Assembly (NCBI GenBank): GCA_900317365.1
Contig: ONGM01000174.1
Coordinates: 1 to 64,000, forward strand
Direction: 5' to 3'
Origin: an uncultured Planctomycetota bacterium
Lineage (GTDB): Bacteria; Planctomycetota; Planctomycetia; Pirellulales; Thermoguttaceae
DNA: 64,000 nt
Below, piece after piece: positions 17,931 to 26,854 of the stretch (within the stretch, counting starts at the first letter, position 1; every line of letters starts with the position of its first letter). The translations under genes and the position numbers were made by a program. The notes beneath the pieces were generated by a model. It was not told the DNA's origin. It saw only the letters and a list, made by a program, of their open reading frames with translations, and searched no databases.

Positions 17931-18420
17931 ATCCGTTCTCTTGCGTTTTTTTCGGCGCTTTTTGATAAACTTTTCCAGGTCGGGGACGATAATACTAGTA
18001 ACGCGGGTTGAACGTTAAGTTCATATCCTACCGGCACGAATAGCGCGGGCGCGGAAAGCTAGAAGTTTCGGCGTTTTGAATTGCGATTCGAGCGAATTAT
18101 TCGCGAGTAGTCGGCGGGAGTTGCGCGGGGTTGGCGACGCGAAGATCTTTTGCGTCGTATCGAACGTTGTAATACCGAGCGTTCAAGCGCGGTTATTCAA
18201 ATGCCAGCAAGGAGTCTCATCGCCAGGACGGCGTGAATCGACGCGCGTTCGAGAAGTGTTTCATTGATCGCCGACGCTGTTTTCAGCGCGAGCGACAGGG
18301 TCGCGTTGCGTAGCGACGTCGTCGCGTCGTTAGCGTTCGGAGGAAACACGGTTCGTTCGCGCGCGGAGAGTCTTAAGTATATCGCATAGTCTTTCGACGT
18401 TGCGTCAAGGAGGAAATTAC
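17931..18420. other. long leader region upstream of the sigma factor
   Basis: About 490 bp hold no credible gene. The only notable element is GGACGATAATACTAGTA at 17984-18000, shared with the region before the MCE gene. A TATATC near 18378 could be a -10, but no -35 is clear. Confidence 0.4.
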
Positions 18421-19203
18421 ATGATCGCGACTCAGTCTGATCCGGAAACGGTCGCTCGCACTTGGCAAGAGTTTATCGCCGATCGATCGAACCAGACGTT
18501 GCGCAACGCGCTTATCGAGCAATACCTTCCGCTCGTGCGTTACCACGCGGAACGAGTTTGGTCGCGACTTCCCGACGAAGTCGAGCTTGACGACCTGACG
18601 TCATCCGGAGTTTTCGGGTTGATGGACGCAATCGACGCGTACGACCCGTCGCGCGGCGTTAAATTCGAGACGTACTGCGTACCGCGTATACGCGGCGCCA
18701 TGCTCGACGAACTTCGCAATATGGACTGGGTTCCGCGCTTGGTTCGATCGCGCGCGAGAAAACTTTCCGAAGCGAATAAGGAACTGTCGAATCGTTTGGG
18801 ACGCATGCCGTCTCAAGAAGAACTCGCGACGCATCTTCAGATGGATCAAGCGGAACTTGCGCGCGTTATGAACGACGCCAACGCCGTTAATCTCGTCAGT
18901 CTGAACAAGAAGTGGTTCGAGACCGACGGATCGAAGGACGTCAGCGAAATCGACCTTGTCGAAGACGAGCGTAGCGAAGATCCGACGAGCAATTTGCAAA
19001 AAGCGGATCTCATTCGCATGGTTACCAAAGGGTTGAACCGTAACGAACGTATGATCATCATTCTCTACTATTACGAAGAGATGACGATGAAAGAAGTCGG
19101 AGCGACGCTCGACCTTAGCGAAAGCCGGGTGAGTCAAATGCACAGCGCCATTGTCGCGCGACTTCAGCAACAACTGAAAGATCGTCGCGCGGAATTCGTG
19201 TGA
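18421..19203 (+). CDS. FliA/WhiG-type RNA polymerase sigma factor
   Basis: This 260-residue sigma-28-family factor has an ideal AAGGAGG seven bases before ATG 18421. Region 2 is visible as LVRYHAERV, DLTSSGVFGLMDAIDAYDPSRGVKFETY and RIRGAMLDELR. Region 3 contains LSNRLGRMPSQEELA. Region 4 is LNRNERMIIILYYYEEMTMKEVGATLDLSESRVSQMHSA. It directs RNA polymerase to flagellar or alternative regulons; no flagellar structural genes lie nearby. In planctomycetes the family is also used outside motility, so the regulon cannot be named. A terminator follows at once. Confidence 0.93.
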   Translation: MIATQSDPETVARTWQEFIADRSNQTLRNALIEQYLPLVRYHAERVWSRLPDEVELDDLTSSGVFGLMDAIDAYDPSRGVKFETYCVPRIRGAMLDELRNMDWVPRLVRSRARKLSEANKELSNRLGRMPSQEELATHLQMDQAELARVMNDANAVNLVSLNKKWFETDGSKDVSEIDLVEDERSEDPTSNLQKADLIRMVTKGLNRNERMIIILYYYEEMTMKEVGATLDLSESRVSQMHSAIVARLQQQLKDRRAEFV

Positions 19204-19235
19204 TTCGTCTCGACGCGCGTTTTATGAGTCTTGTA

Positions 19236-19267
19236 GGCTGCGAGCTTAACGGTTCGCAGCCTTTTTT
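19236..19267 (+). terminator. terminator after the sigma factor gene
   Basis: The 8-bp arms GGCTGCGA and TCGCAGCC flank a 10-nt loop, followed by six T residues. Confidence 0.85.
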
Positions 19268-19306
19268 GTTATCGGAGCGGCGTCGGCGGTTTCAATCGTC
19301 CCTAGG

Positions 19307-19334
19307 TTGCATTGAACGCGCGGGCGGGTACAAT
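19307..19334 (+). promoter_or_regulatory. promoter of dprA
   Basis: TTGCAT, a 16-bp spacer and TACAAT lie 33 bp before the dprA start, so the transcript has a very short leader. Confidence 0.65.
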
Positions 19335-19366
19335 GACTCAGAGATTTCCTTTTCGTTGCGGCAAGC

Positions 19367-20818
19367 ATGAGCGCGATAACTCAGGTGAATTGGGATAGAT
19401 TGATGAAGAGGCAGCCTGCATTCGCAAATGACGTTGTTCCGGAACTGGACGCGGAATCGACGGAAGACCTCGGCGAGTACGCTCCGACTCAGGTTGTCGA
19501 CGACATTTTGCTTTCCATGATCGACGGCGTAGGAGCGGTAACGTCGCAAAAACTCTACGAGCGCTTTGGCACGGCGACGCGCGTTTTGGACGCGCCGCTT
19601 TCCGAGTTGAAAGATTGCGTGTCGGCGCGTTTGGCGCAAAGTATCGCGGACGCGCGCGAAGAGATCGACGCGTTGGCGGTCGCGCGCTTTTGCGAAGAGA
19701 ACGATATCAAAGTGTTGACGCTTGCGGACGCGCGTTATCCGGCGCGCCTGAGACCGTTGAGCGCGCCGCCGCGACTTCTCTACGTTCGCGGGGATATTCT
19801 TCCGCAGGACGTTCACGCAATTTCGATCGTCGGCACGCGCCACGCGACGCGTTACGGTATCCAACAGGCGACGCTTTTGGCGCGATCGTTGGCGGAATTA
19901 GGCTTTACGATAGTGAGCGGGCTGGCGTTGGGAATCGACGGTAGCGCGCATCGCGGCGCGCTCGACGTCGGCGGGCGAACGTTTGCGTGTCTCGGCAGCG
20001 GAGTGGCGCGCATCTATCCGACGGTGCATGAGGATTTGGCGGGACGAGTCGTTCAGAACGGGGCGCTGATTAGCGAGTACCATCCGTTGATGGAGCCTTT
20101 GTCGGGTAATTTTCCGGCGCGGAATCGCATAGTGAGCGGGCTTTCTCTCGGCGTTCTCGTCGTCGAATCGGACGTTAAAGGCGGGTCGATGATTACGGCG
20201 CGCATCGCGGCGGAGCAGAATCGGGAGGTCTTTGCCGTTCCCGGGCTGGTAACGAGCAATTATTCTCGCGGTTGTCATCAATTGATCCGTGAAGGGGCGG
20301 CTCTTGTCGAGACAGCGGAGGACGTGATCGCCGCGTTGCCGCATTACGAGCGTCCGTTGCGCGCGCCGATCCCGGCGGAGGAGTCGGCGCCGGGCGCTCT
20401 CGGCATTTCCGCGTCGTCGATCGCGTCGATTTCGCGTCGCAAAGACCCGTCGGAGAAGAAATCGCGAGGCGCTAAGTCGTCGAAGAAAGGAGAGTCGAAC
20501 TCGGATGAGCGCCAGTTGTCTTTCGATATGAACCGACCGGTTTCCGTCGACGAATCGTCGAAGAGTGAGGCGAAGAATGAGTCTTCGTCCCCGGACGCTT
20601 CGGAGGCGCCGGCGTCGAGCGCGCCGCTTCCGGCGGTCGCTCTTTCTCCGGACGAGCGTCGAATCGTGGACTTGATCGGCGAAACCGAAGTCCACGTCGA
20701 CGACGTGATTCGAGGCACGGGATTGCCGACGGCGCGCGTGATCGCTCTTATCGCGGGCTTAGAGTTCAAGCAGGTTCTTATTCGTCTCCAGGGCAACGTC
20801 GTGTCGAGAGCGAAGTAA
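19367..20818 (+). CDS. dprA: DNA processing protein DprA
   Basis: This 483-residue cytoplasmic protein binds incoming single-stranded DNA and loads RecA during natural transformation. It has an N-terminal SAM/HhH-like region (LLSMIDGVGAVTSQKLYERFG). The Rossmann core follows with SIVGTRHATRYG, VSGLALGIDGSAHRGAL, FPARNRIVSGLS and GSMITARIAAEQNREVFAVPG. The C-terminal winged helix (residues about 425-483, ERRIVDLIGETEVHVDDVIR) is separated by a Ser/Lys-rich linker of about 90 residues that is longer than usual. No clear Shine-Dalgarno precedes ATG 19367. trkH follows within about 90 bp. Confidence 0.94.
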   Translation: MSAITQVNWDRLMKRQPAFANDVVPELDAESTEDLGEYAPTQVVDDILLSMIDGVGAVTSQKLYERFGTATRVLDAPLSELKDCVSARLAQSIADAREEIDALAVARFCEENDIKVLTLADARYPARLRPLSAPPRLLYVRGDILPQDVHAISIVGTRHATRYGIQQATLLARSLAELGFTIVSGLALGIDGSAHRGALDVGGRTFACLGSGVARIYPTVHEDLAGRVVQNGALISEYHPLMEPLSGNFPARNRIVSGLSLGVLVVESDVKGGSMITARIAAEQNREVFAVPGLVTSNYSRGCHQLIREGAALVETAEDVIAALPHYERPLRAPIPAEESAPGALGISASSIASISRRKDPSEKKSRGAKSSKKGESNSDERQLSFDMNRPVSVDESSKSEAKNESSSPDASEAPASSAPLPAVALSPDERRIVDLIGETEVHVDDVIRGTGLPTARVIALIAGLEFKQVLIRLQGNVVSRAK

Positions 20819-20908
20819 TCGAAACGTATTTAACAAGGTCGTATCGCGTTGACGCAGAATGGTCGAGCGCGGCGCGACGAAATTGGCGCACGACAGGTCG
20901 TCGTTCCT

Positions 20909-22624
20909 ATGAATTTTCGTATTATTAGTTCCTATTTAGGTTTAGTCGCGACGCTTATGGGCGTTGCGATGCTTCTTTGCGTCCCTTGGGCGATTCCGTA
21001 TTGGGACGGGGGCGCGAACGAACTTCGCGGCGTGTACGCGCTTGTTAAGAGTTCTTTGATTAGCTTTGCCGTCGGTCTGGCGTTCATTCTTTTGTCTCGG
21101 AATACGACGCGTCGCGAGCCATTTTTGCGCGAGGCGATGGCGGGGGTCGGACTCTGCTGGTTTTTGGCGATCATCCTTGGCGCCATGCCGTTTCTTTTGG
21201 CGAACGTTCAACGCGACGTCGGCGAGCCGATCGGAATATGCGACGCGATTTTCGAGTCGGCGTCGGGGCTAACGACGACCGGCGGAACGATCTTCGGCGA
21301 ACTTGAGGATCCGGAGCTTTTGCCGAAGACGATTCTCTTTTGGCGCGGTCAGACGCATTTTATCGGCGGGCTTGGGATCATCTGCTTGTTCGTGCTGTTT
21401 ATGGGGCAAGGGGGCGCGGTCGGCGGCAAGGCGATTTTGAAGGTAGAGCATATTTTTTCGGAAAACATGCCCTTCTCGAAAATGCGTCAAGTCGCGAAAT
21501 CGTTGCTGAGCGTTTATCTCGCACTCTGTTTGGGGTGCATTCTTTGGCTTATCGCGTGCGGCGCGAGCTTGTACGACGCGTTGTATCACTCGTTTTCCGT
21601 CGTGTCTCTCGGCGGATTCAGTTCGCATAACGCGAGCGTCGCATATTTTTCCGCCGATCCGAACGTGAACGGTCCCATGGTGGAGACGGGACTCATTCTC
21701 TTTATGATTCTTTCCGGCACGAATTTCTTTTTGCTCTATTGGGTCGCGCTCAGAAAACCGCAGAAATTGTTTCGCGACTTTGAATGGCGACTCTTTATCA
21801 CCGCGCTGTTCATGACGGCGGCTATTTCGACGTGTTCAGGTTATTTTAAAGGGGATTTCCAAGCGCCTCGCGGAGCGACCGTTGCAGAAACGACGGAGAT
21901 TGCGAGGGACGCTTTGGAAGGGAGCGAACCCGATCAAAGGACGGCGGACGTTGCGACTTCGGCGGACGACGGAGTTGACGGGGCGCCGAAGGTTCGCGCT
22001 AAGTTCGGCGCCGTTGCGATCAGACTCGTTTCAGCGTTCCGAAGCTCCCTCTTTCACACAACTTCTTTGGCGACAGGCGCGGGACTCATTGCGGATCAGT
22101 ACGAACTCTGGAATTCCACTTCGGTCATACTGTTGTTGTCGTTGATGTTTATGGGCGCGTGTTCCGGCAGCACGGCGGGAGGAGTCAAGGTCTATCGCGT
22201 TTGGCTTGCGTTCAGTTCGTTGGCGCGCGAGGCGGAACGGCGCTATCGTCCGTCCTTGGTTCGCGTAACGAAGGTGAACGGCGAATTTGTTGCGCGCGAG
22301 ACGTCGAACGCCGCGATTCGTTATATCGTCGCCTTTGCCGGACTCATTCTTTTGACGACTCTCGTCGTCGTGTCGATCGAACCGGATCACGCATGGCGTT
22401 CGTACGATCATTATTCGATGGAAAAAGTCGTCGATTTAGGCACCGGAACGCTGGCGATGTTCGCGAACGTCGGCGCCGCTTTTGGCGAGTTTGGCTCGCA
22501 AGGCAATTACGGCGGCCTGACGAATCTGACCAAGCTCATTTTCAGTTGGGCGATGGTCGTCGGACGCCTTGAAATCTGGTGCGTTCTGGCGCTCTTTTCG
22601 CCTCGCTTTTGGTCGAATCGCTAA
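20909..22624 (+). CDS. trkH: TrkH-type potassium uptake channel subunit
   Basis: The protein has 571 residues from ATG 20909; an in-frame TTG at 20849 would add 20. It is a multi-pass inner-membrane K+ transporter of the Trk/Ktr/HKT family. The four pore-loop filters are recognisable: SGLTTTGGTIF, VSLGGFSS, SLATGAGLIAD and NVGAAFGEFGSQGNYGGL. A charged cytoplasmic insert (about residues 325-385) separates pore units two and three and is longer than in E. coli TrkH. The regulatory TrkA subunit is not in the window. The gene may be co-transcribed with dprA. Confidence 0.93.
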   Translation: MNFRIISSYLGLVATLMGVAMLLCVPWAIPYWDGGANELRGVYALVKSSLISFAVGLAFILLSRNTTRREPFLREAMAGVGLCWFLAIILGAMPFLLANVQRDVGEPIGICDAIFESASGLTTTGGTIFGELEDPELLPKTILFWRGQTHFIGGLGIICLFVLFMGQGGAVGGKAILKVEHIFSENMPFSKMRQVAKSLLSVYLALCLGCILWLIACGASLYDALYHSFSVVSLGGFSSHNASVAYFSADPNVNGPMVETGLILFMILSGTNFFLLYWVALRKPQKLFRDFEWRLFITALFMTAAISTCSGYFKGDFQAPRGATVAETTEIARDALEGSEPDQRTADVATSADDGVDGAPKVRAKFGAVAIRLVSAFRSSLFHTTSLATGAGLIADQYELWNSTSVILLLSLMFMGACSGSTAGGVKVYRVWLAFSSLAREAERRYRPSLVRVTKVNGEFVARETSNAAIRYIVAFAGLILLTTLVVVSIEPDHAWRSYDHYSMEKVVDLGTGTLAMFANVGAAFGEFGSQGNYGGLTNLTKLIFSWAMVVGRLEIWCVLALFSPRFWSNR

Positions 22625-22640
22625 GTTTGCGTTTTCAATT

Positions 22641-22674
22641 GCGACGTCGCGCGACGATAAGCGCGCGACGTCGC
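22641..22674. repeat. perfect 13-bp inverted repeat between convergent genes
   Basis: GCGACGTCGCGCG and its exact complement flank 8 nt between trkH and the convergent YugP-like gene. There is no T-run, so it is a possible factor-dependent or bidirectional terminator. Confidence 0.6.
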
Positions 22675-22700
22675 GCCGTTGCGCCTGCGGTTGCGTTTAA

Positions 22701-23315
22701 CTAACGCGTAGCCGCCAACGTTTTTTTAACGGCGTCTTTGGTTTGTGAGTCGAAGAGGGACGTCGCGTCGACGAACGATTCGACTTGAGCGTCAAATTTT
22801 TTCTGGACGCTCTTTTCACAAAGATTAATCAGTCCAACGAGAACCGCGACGCCGTATCCGGCGACGGAACCGGCGAGAGACGACGACATGATTCCGATGG
22901 ACAAAACGCAGAACGCGATCCAAAAGACGACGGTACCGACGCGCTGAAGTCTCTTCAAATGAGCCGCGCGTTCCGGATGGTTATGAAACGCCAGAGCGCG
23001 TCCGCCGGCGCGAAGAGCGAGAACGACGGAGTTGACGTCGACGCATCCGATAACGTCCAGACTAAGCTCGATCGACCCGGTCTCGACGTTGTAGTCGTTA
23101 TACGTATAGTCGGCGCTTGGAACAACGCTGACGTCGTTGAGCCCGTTCGCGTTCAAGAACTCTTTGAGAGCCGCGTCGGCCGTAGTTGACGTTACGTTCT
23201 CTGAGGCTGATTTGACGATCTTTTGAGAGAAGTATTGAAGAAGCCATGCGACCGTGAAGATAACGGCGACCGGAATCGCGTACAGAACGCCGGCGGGAAT
23301 CGTTGCGAATATCAT
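22701..23315 (-). CDS. YugP-like membrane protein with lost zinc-protease motif
   Basis: This 204-residue protein has one N-terminal and one or two later membrane helices. It is preceded by AAGGAA before ATG 23315. Its layout follows the YugP/Zn_peptidase_2 family: an ALKEFLNANGLNDVSVVP segment, a YNDYNVETGSIELSLDVIG strand pair, the helix that should bear the metal site, and a closing KFDAQVESFVDATSLFDSQTKD...LAATR block. Where the family has AHEVGHALQ this protein reads LRAGGRALA (residues 101-109), so both zinc His residues and the catalytic Glu are gone. It would therefore be a pseudoprotease. Homology is inferred from pattern only. Confidence 0.6.
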   Translation of the reverse strand: MIFATIPAGVLYAIPVAVIFTVAWLLQYFSQKIVKSASENVTSTTADAALKEFLNANGLNDVSVVPSADYTYNDYNVETGSIELSLDVIGCVDVNSVVLALRAGGRALAFHNHPERAAHLKRLQRVGTVVFWIAFCVLSIGIMSSSLAGSVAGYGVAVLVGLINLCEKSVQKKFDAQVESFVDATSLFDSQTKDAVKKTLAATR

Positions 23316-23461
23316 GTGAATTTCCTTAAAAACTTTAGTTCGTAACCTTGAGACGTCGTCGCGATTTGACGACGCAACGTCTCCTTTAAGCGACTTTGCG
23401 GACGTTTGAGCGACAAGAGAAAGTTTTGCTCGAACGCCGCGCGCACGAGGCGAGCCGTCGA

Positions 23462-23887
23462 TTAGTTTCTAAGGGTCAAGAGAAGAATAAAGAGCGCTTC
23501 GTTAGGTTTGCGCGGAGTGAGAAAGTTTCGCGCGAGGAAGTAAGGAGACCATTGCGTTGCGCGCGAAATTGGATTCGAGCGGACGGAGCCGACTTCGTTC
23601 TCGTTTGAACGCGAGGATCTCCAACGTTCGGAGGCGCGAGTCAAACGGATATTAACGCGCAGAGACAACGTTTGAGAGTTCGACTCGCACGCGTTGACGA
23701 CTCGTCGATCCGGAATTTGCGCAAACGCGCGTTGTTCGCCGACGCTTAGAGTCGCCGACCGTCGCGGTTGAGAGTCGCGGTCCTTCTTCGCCGTCGCGGC
23801 GGGGTCGCGATGGAACGCCGACGCCGCGAACAAGAGCGCAAGCGACGCCAATAGCGTCCAAAAGACGACGACCGTTTTCGTTTTCAT
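23462..23887 (-). CDS. possible small exported protein
   Basis: A 141-residue frame from ATG 23887 begins with a good signal peptide (KTKTVVVFWTLLASLALLFAA), followed by a charged, Arg/Ser-rich sequence with no recognisable domain. It lies directly downstream of hemE on the same strand. The signal sequence argues that it is real, but the C-terminal part has unconvincing composition, so the true end may be different or the gene decayed. The 146 bp between its end and the YugP-like gene show nothing clear. Confidence 0.4.
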   Translation of the reverse strand: MKTKTVVVFWTLLASLALLFAASAFHRDPAATAKKDRDSQPRRSATLSVGEQRAFAQIPDRRVVNACESNSQTLSLRVNIRLTRASERWRSSRSNENEVGSVRSNPISRATQWSPYFLARNFLTPRKPNEALFILLLTLRN

Positions 23888-23923
23888 TTTTGAATTGCGC
23901 GACAATACGAGTGTGTTCGGCGA

Positions 23924-24946
23924 CTATTTACGCCAGGTTTTTACGAGTTCGACGAGGAACTGAACGTTCTCAACCGGAGTCTCTTTGAGTATACCGTGTC
24001 CAAGATTAAAAAGGAAGCCCGGTTTATCGCCGACGGATTCCAGGATTCGCAACGTTTCGCGTCGAAGGACGTCTTGCGGCGCGAGAAGGGTCGCGGGATC
24101 GAGGTTGCCTTGGACGCAACGATCCCTGCCGACGAGGTCCCACGCTTGCGCGATCGGCGTTCGCCAATCGACGCCGACGCACGCGGTTTCTAGCCTGGCA
24201 AATTCCGGAAGTAAGGACGTCGAACAGGTTCCGAAATAAATCACGGGAACGCCGGGCTTGATCTTGCGAACAAGTTCGCGCGTCGCGGGAAAAACGTATT
24301 CTCTGTAGTCTTCAACGCTGAGAATACCGGCCCAACTGTCGAAGATCTGCACGACGTCCGCGCCGGCGTCGATTTGCGCGTTTAAATATCGCGCGGCGGA
24401 TCGCGCAAGTCGCGAGACAAATTCAAACCAGACGTCCGAATGCGTCTTCATGAACGTCTTCGTGCGATTGAAACTCCGACTCGTTTCGCCTTCGATCGCG
24501 TAGCCTGCCAGCGTAAACGGCGCGCCGGCAAAGCCGATAACCGGTAACGGCGCGACCGCCTTTTTCGTTTCGACGACCGTTTCAAAGACGTAATCGAGCG
24601 AGGAAACGTCCTCTAGTTCGCGCGTTCGACGGAGGTCGTCCGGCGCGCGGAACGGATTGGCGATTTTGGGACCGTCGCCTTTCACAAAGGAGAGGTTGAA
24701 CCCGATCGGCTCGAGGATAGGGAGGAGATCGGAGAAGATAATCGCGGCGTCGACCCCGATTTTCTCGACGGCCGTTTGCATAACCGACGCGCAAAGTTTG
24801 GGGTCTTTGCACAGCTCGAGGAACGTTTTGCCTTCTCTCACGGCGCGATACTCCGCCATGTACCTTCCGGCCTGACGCATTAGCCAGATCGGCGGGCGCG
24901 GCGTTTCTTCGCGTCGGAGCGCTTTGAGCAGCAGTCTATCGTCCAT
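23924..24946 (-). CDS. hemE: uroporphyrinogen III decarboxylase
   Basis: This 340-residue cytoplasmic enzyme removes four carboxyls from uroporphyrinogen III to give coproporphyrinogen III in haem biosynthesis. Diagnostic motifs are PPIWLMRQAGRYMAEYR near residue 20, IIFSDLLPILEPIGF, GFAGAPFTLAGY, FGTCSTSLLPEF, GVDWRTPI and FNLGHGI. The gene is 27 bp after a one-helix protein gene on the same strand and is probably driven by the promoter at 25263-25290. Haem supply fits the c-type cytochrome genes in this window. Confidence 0.97.
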   Translation of the reverse strand: MDDRLLLKALRREETPRPPIWLMRQAGRYMAEYRAVREGKTFLELCKDPKLCASVMQTAVEKIGVDAAIIFSDLLPILEPIGFNLSFVKGDGPKIANPFRAPDDLRRTRELEDVSSLDYVFETVVETKKAVAPLPVIGFAGAPFTLAGYAIEGETSRSFNRTKTFMKTHSDVWFEFVSRLARSAARYLNAQIDAGADVVQIFDSWAGILSVEDYREYVFPATRELVRKIKPGVPVIYFGTCSTSLLPEFARLETACVGVDWRTPIAQAWDLVGRDRCVQGNLDPATLLAPQDVLRRETLRILESVGDKPGFLFNLGHGILKETPVENVQFLVELVKTWRK

Positions 24947-24973
24947 TATGAATTCTCTTATGAAATCTCCGCG

Positions 24974-25189
24974 TTATTTTTCAGTCGCGGAGTCGTCGGC
25001 GCCGGTTTGCGCTTCTTCTTCTAACTTTGCGTTCTTTTTTCGTTCCTTTGCGACGAGACCGCAGAAGTACGCGGCGGCGAAAAGCGCGATGAGCATGAGC
25101 GTGCGCTTGACGGCTCTGAGCGCTTCTCGACGCGCCTGGATCGCGCGTTCGACGCTCCCCGGAGGGAACGGTTCCTTAGGCGTCGGCAT
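24974..25189 (-). CDS. small one-helix membrane protein upstream of hemE
   Basis: The 71-residue protein has a GAGGAAG ribosome binding site, a basic N-terminal half (QARREALRAVKR), one transmembrane helix (TLMLIALFAAAYFCGLVA) and a charged tail. It is the first gene of a hemE transcript. No family is recognised; a role in membrane association of neighbouring haem enzymes would be speculation. Confidence 0.65.
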   Translation of the reverse strand: MPTPKEPFPPGSVERAIQARREALRAVKRTLMLIALFAAAYFCGLVAKERKKNAKLEEEAQTGADDSATEK

Positions 25190-25262
25190 TCGTTATTCTT
25201 CCTCTCAAAATTCAACGCGCGTTGCAAGGAACGCGACTTTGCCGCGAATACATTTCAATACA

Positions 25263-25290
25263 AGTATACTCGAATCGTCGGCGTTTTCAA
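25263..25290 (-). promoter_or_regulatory. promoter of the small-membrane-protein/hemE operon
   Basis: On the minus strand TTGAAA, a 16-bp spacer and TATACT lie about 75 bp upstream of the 25189 start. Confidence 0.7.
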
Positions 25291-25391
25291 CGTCCCGTCG
25301 ACTCTTTTGACGCCGCCTGCGTCCGCCGTCCCGGCCTTTTTGAGTTTTCGGCGAATTTCACGTTCGTCTCAAGCGCCTTCTTAAGCGCCTG

Positions 25392-25420
25392 TTGAATTTG
25401 CTTTGGATTGCGCGTATACT
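25392..25420 (+). promoter_or_regulatory. promoter of the Tat oxidoreductase/ispD unit
   Basis: TTGAAT, a 17-bp spacer and TATACT lie 55 bp before the start at 25475, back to back with the hemE promoter. Confidence 0.7.
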
Positions 25421-25474
25421 CGTATTGACGTAGATCGAGCGAGTTTCCACACCTCTTGCGATAAGGAGAACGTT

Positions 25475-26845
25475 ATGTCGAGTTCAAAGAGCGGAACCTG
25501 TCGTCGAACTTTCATGAAGACCGGCGCGGCGAGCGCGCTAGGGTTTGGTCTTGCCGCGTTGCAGACGGAGACGTCTCGCGCGCAAATTCTCGGCGCCAAC
25601 GAGAAAGTTCGACTGGCGTTCGTCGGACTTGCGAATCGCGGCGGACAGTTGCTCACGGCGTTTTCTAAGTCGCCTGACATGCGAATCACCGCGTTTTGCG
25701 ACGTCGACTCGAAACAGCTCGAGACGACCGCCGAACGTTGGGGTGACGGTTCTCAGACCCTGACGACCGATTTCCGCACGCTCTATGATCGCAACGACGT
25801 CGACGCTCTCGTCTTGGCGACTCCGGATCACTGGCACGCGTACCAGACCGTCGAGGCTTGTAAGGCGGGGTTGGACGTCTACTGCGAGAAGCCGCTCGCC
25901 ACCTCGATCGGCGAAGGAAGAATGATGGTTCAAGCCGCCAGAAAGTACGATCGCGTCGTCCAGATCGGTATCCATCGTCGAAGCGCCCCTCTTTATCAGC
26001 GACTCTTCAACGAGCTCGGACTCGAAAATAAAATCGGACGCGTTACCGTCGCGCGCACCGGGCACTGCTCCAATATGTACCCCAACGGAATGGGCAAGGC
26101 GAAACCGACGGCGCCTCCGGAGAATCTCGATTGGGAGCTTTGGGTCGGTCCGCGTCCGGCTCAGGAATATCAGGAAAATATCACGCCGTACAAGTTCCGT
26201 TGGTGGGGAAATTACAGCTCGCAAATTGCGAACCAAGGCGTGCATTTCTTCGATTTGATTCGTTGGGCGCTCGGAGAAAAAGCGCCGTGTTCCGTTTGCG
26301 CGATGGGCGGAAAGTACGTCGTCGACGACGACCGCACGATTCCCGACACCATGTCCGCGTGTTTTGAATTTGCCTCCGGACGACTCGTTACCTTCAGTCA
26401 TTTTGAGAGCAACGGCAACCCGATCATGGCGACGGACGAAAACTACCGCGCGCTCGGATTCGTGGAGTATCGCGGAACGCAAGGTTCGTGCTACGTTTAT
26501 GACAATCGCTACGTTGTTAAAACGGAAAAGCCGGGACAATTCCAAGAGAAAAAGGCGCGCGCTCAGGAGGAAGTTTATCAACTCGAAGGGGACGCCGTTT
26601 TGAACGCGGACGCGACGGCGTTGCACGCTCAGAACTTTATCGACTGCGTCAAGAGCCGCAAGCGACCGAACACGGACGTCGAAGAGGCGCACTACAGCAC
26701 GACGATGAGCCACCTTGCGAATATTTCCCTTGCGACGCGACAGCGAATCGAATGGGACGCGGAGAATGAGCGCGTAACGAATAGCGAAGAGGCGAACGAT
26801 CTTTTATTCGCGCCGTATCGCGATCCGTGGAAACTTACGGTTTAA
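25475..26845 (+). CDS. Tat-exported Gfo/Idh/MocA family oxidoreductase
   Basis: The 456-residue protein starts at ATG 25475 behind AAGGAG. A twin-arginine signal (CRRTFMKTGAAS, Arg10-Arg11) exports it folded with its cofactor. The NAD(P)-binding Rossmann domain begins with VRLAFVGLANRGGQLL. The family's catalytic Lys is in YCEKPLAT, and the C-terminal half has the alpha/beta domain with WWGNYSSQIANQGVHFFDLIRW. Such planctomycete proteins are thought to act on sugars in the periplasm; the substrate cannot be read here. ispD follows with overlapping translation signals. Confidence 0.93.
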   Translation: MSSSKSGTCRRTFMKTGAASALGFGLAALQTETSRAQILGANEKVRLAFVGLANRGGQLLTAFSKSPDMRITAFCDVDSKQLETTAERWGDGSQTLTTDFRTLYDRNDVDALVLATPDHWHAYQTVEACKAGLDVYCEKPLATSIGEGRMMVQAARKYDRVVQIGIHRRSAPLYQRLFNELGLENKIGRVTVARTGHCSNMYPNGMGKAKPTAPPENLDWELWVGPRPAQEYQENITPYKFRWWGNYSSQIANQGVHFFDLIRWALGEKAPCSVCAMGGKYVVDDDRTIPDTMSACFEFASGRLVTFSHFESNGNPIMATDENYRALGFVEYRGTQGSCYVYDNRYVVKTEKPGQFQEKKARAQEEVYQLEGDAVLNADATALHAQNFIDCVKSRKRPNTDVEEAHYSTTMSHLANISLATRQRIEWDAENERVTNSEEANDLLFAPYRDPWKLTV

Positions 26846-26854
26846 GGCATGCGA

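Noticed and set aside
25538-26713. 391-residue minus-strand frame opposite the first Gfo/Idh gene
   Set aside because: The opposite strand encodes a complete Tat oxidoreductase with ribosome binding site and promoter.
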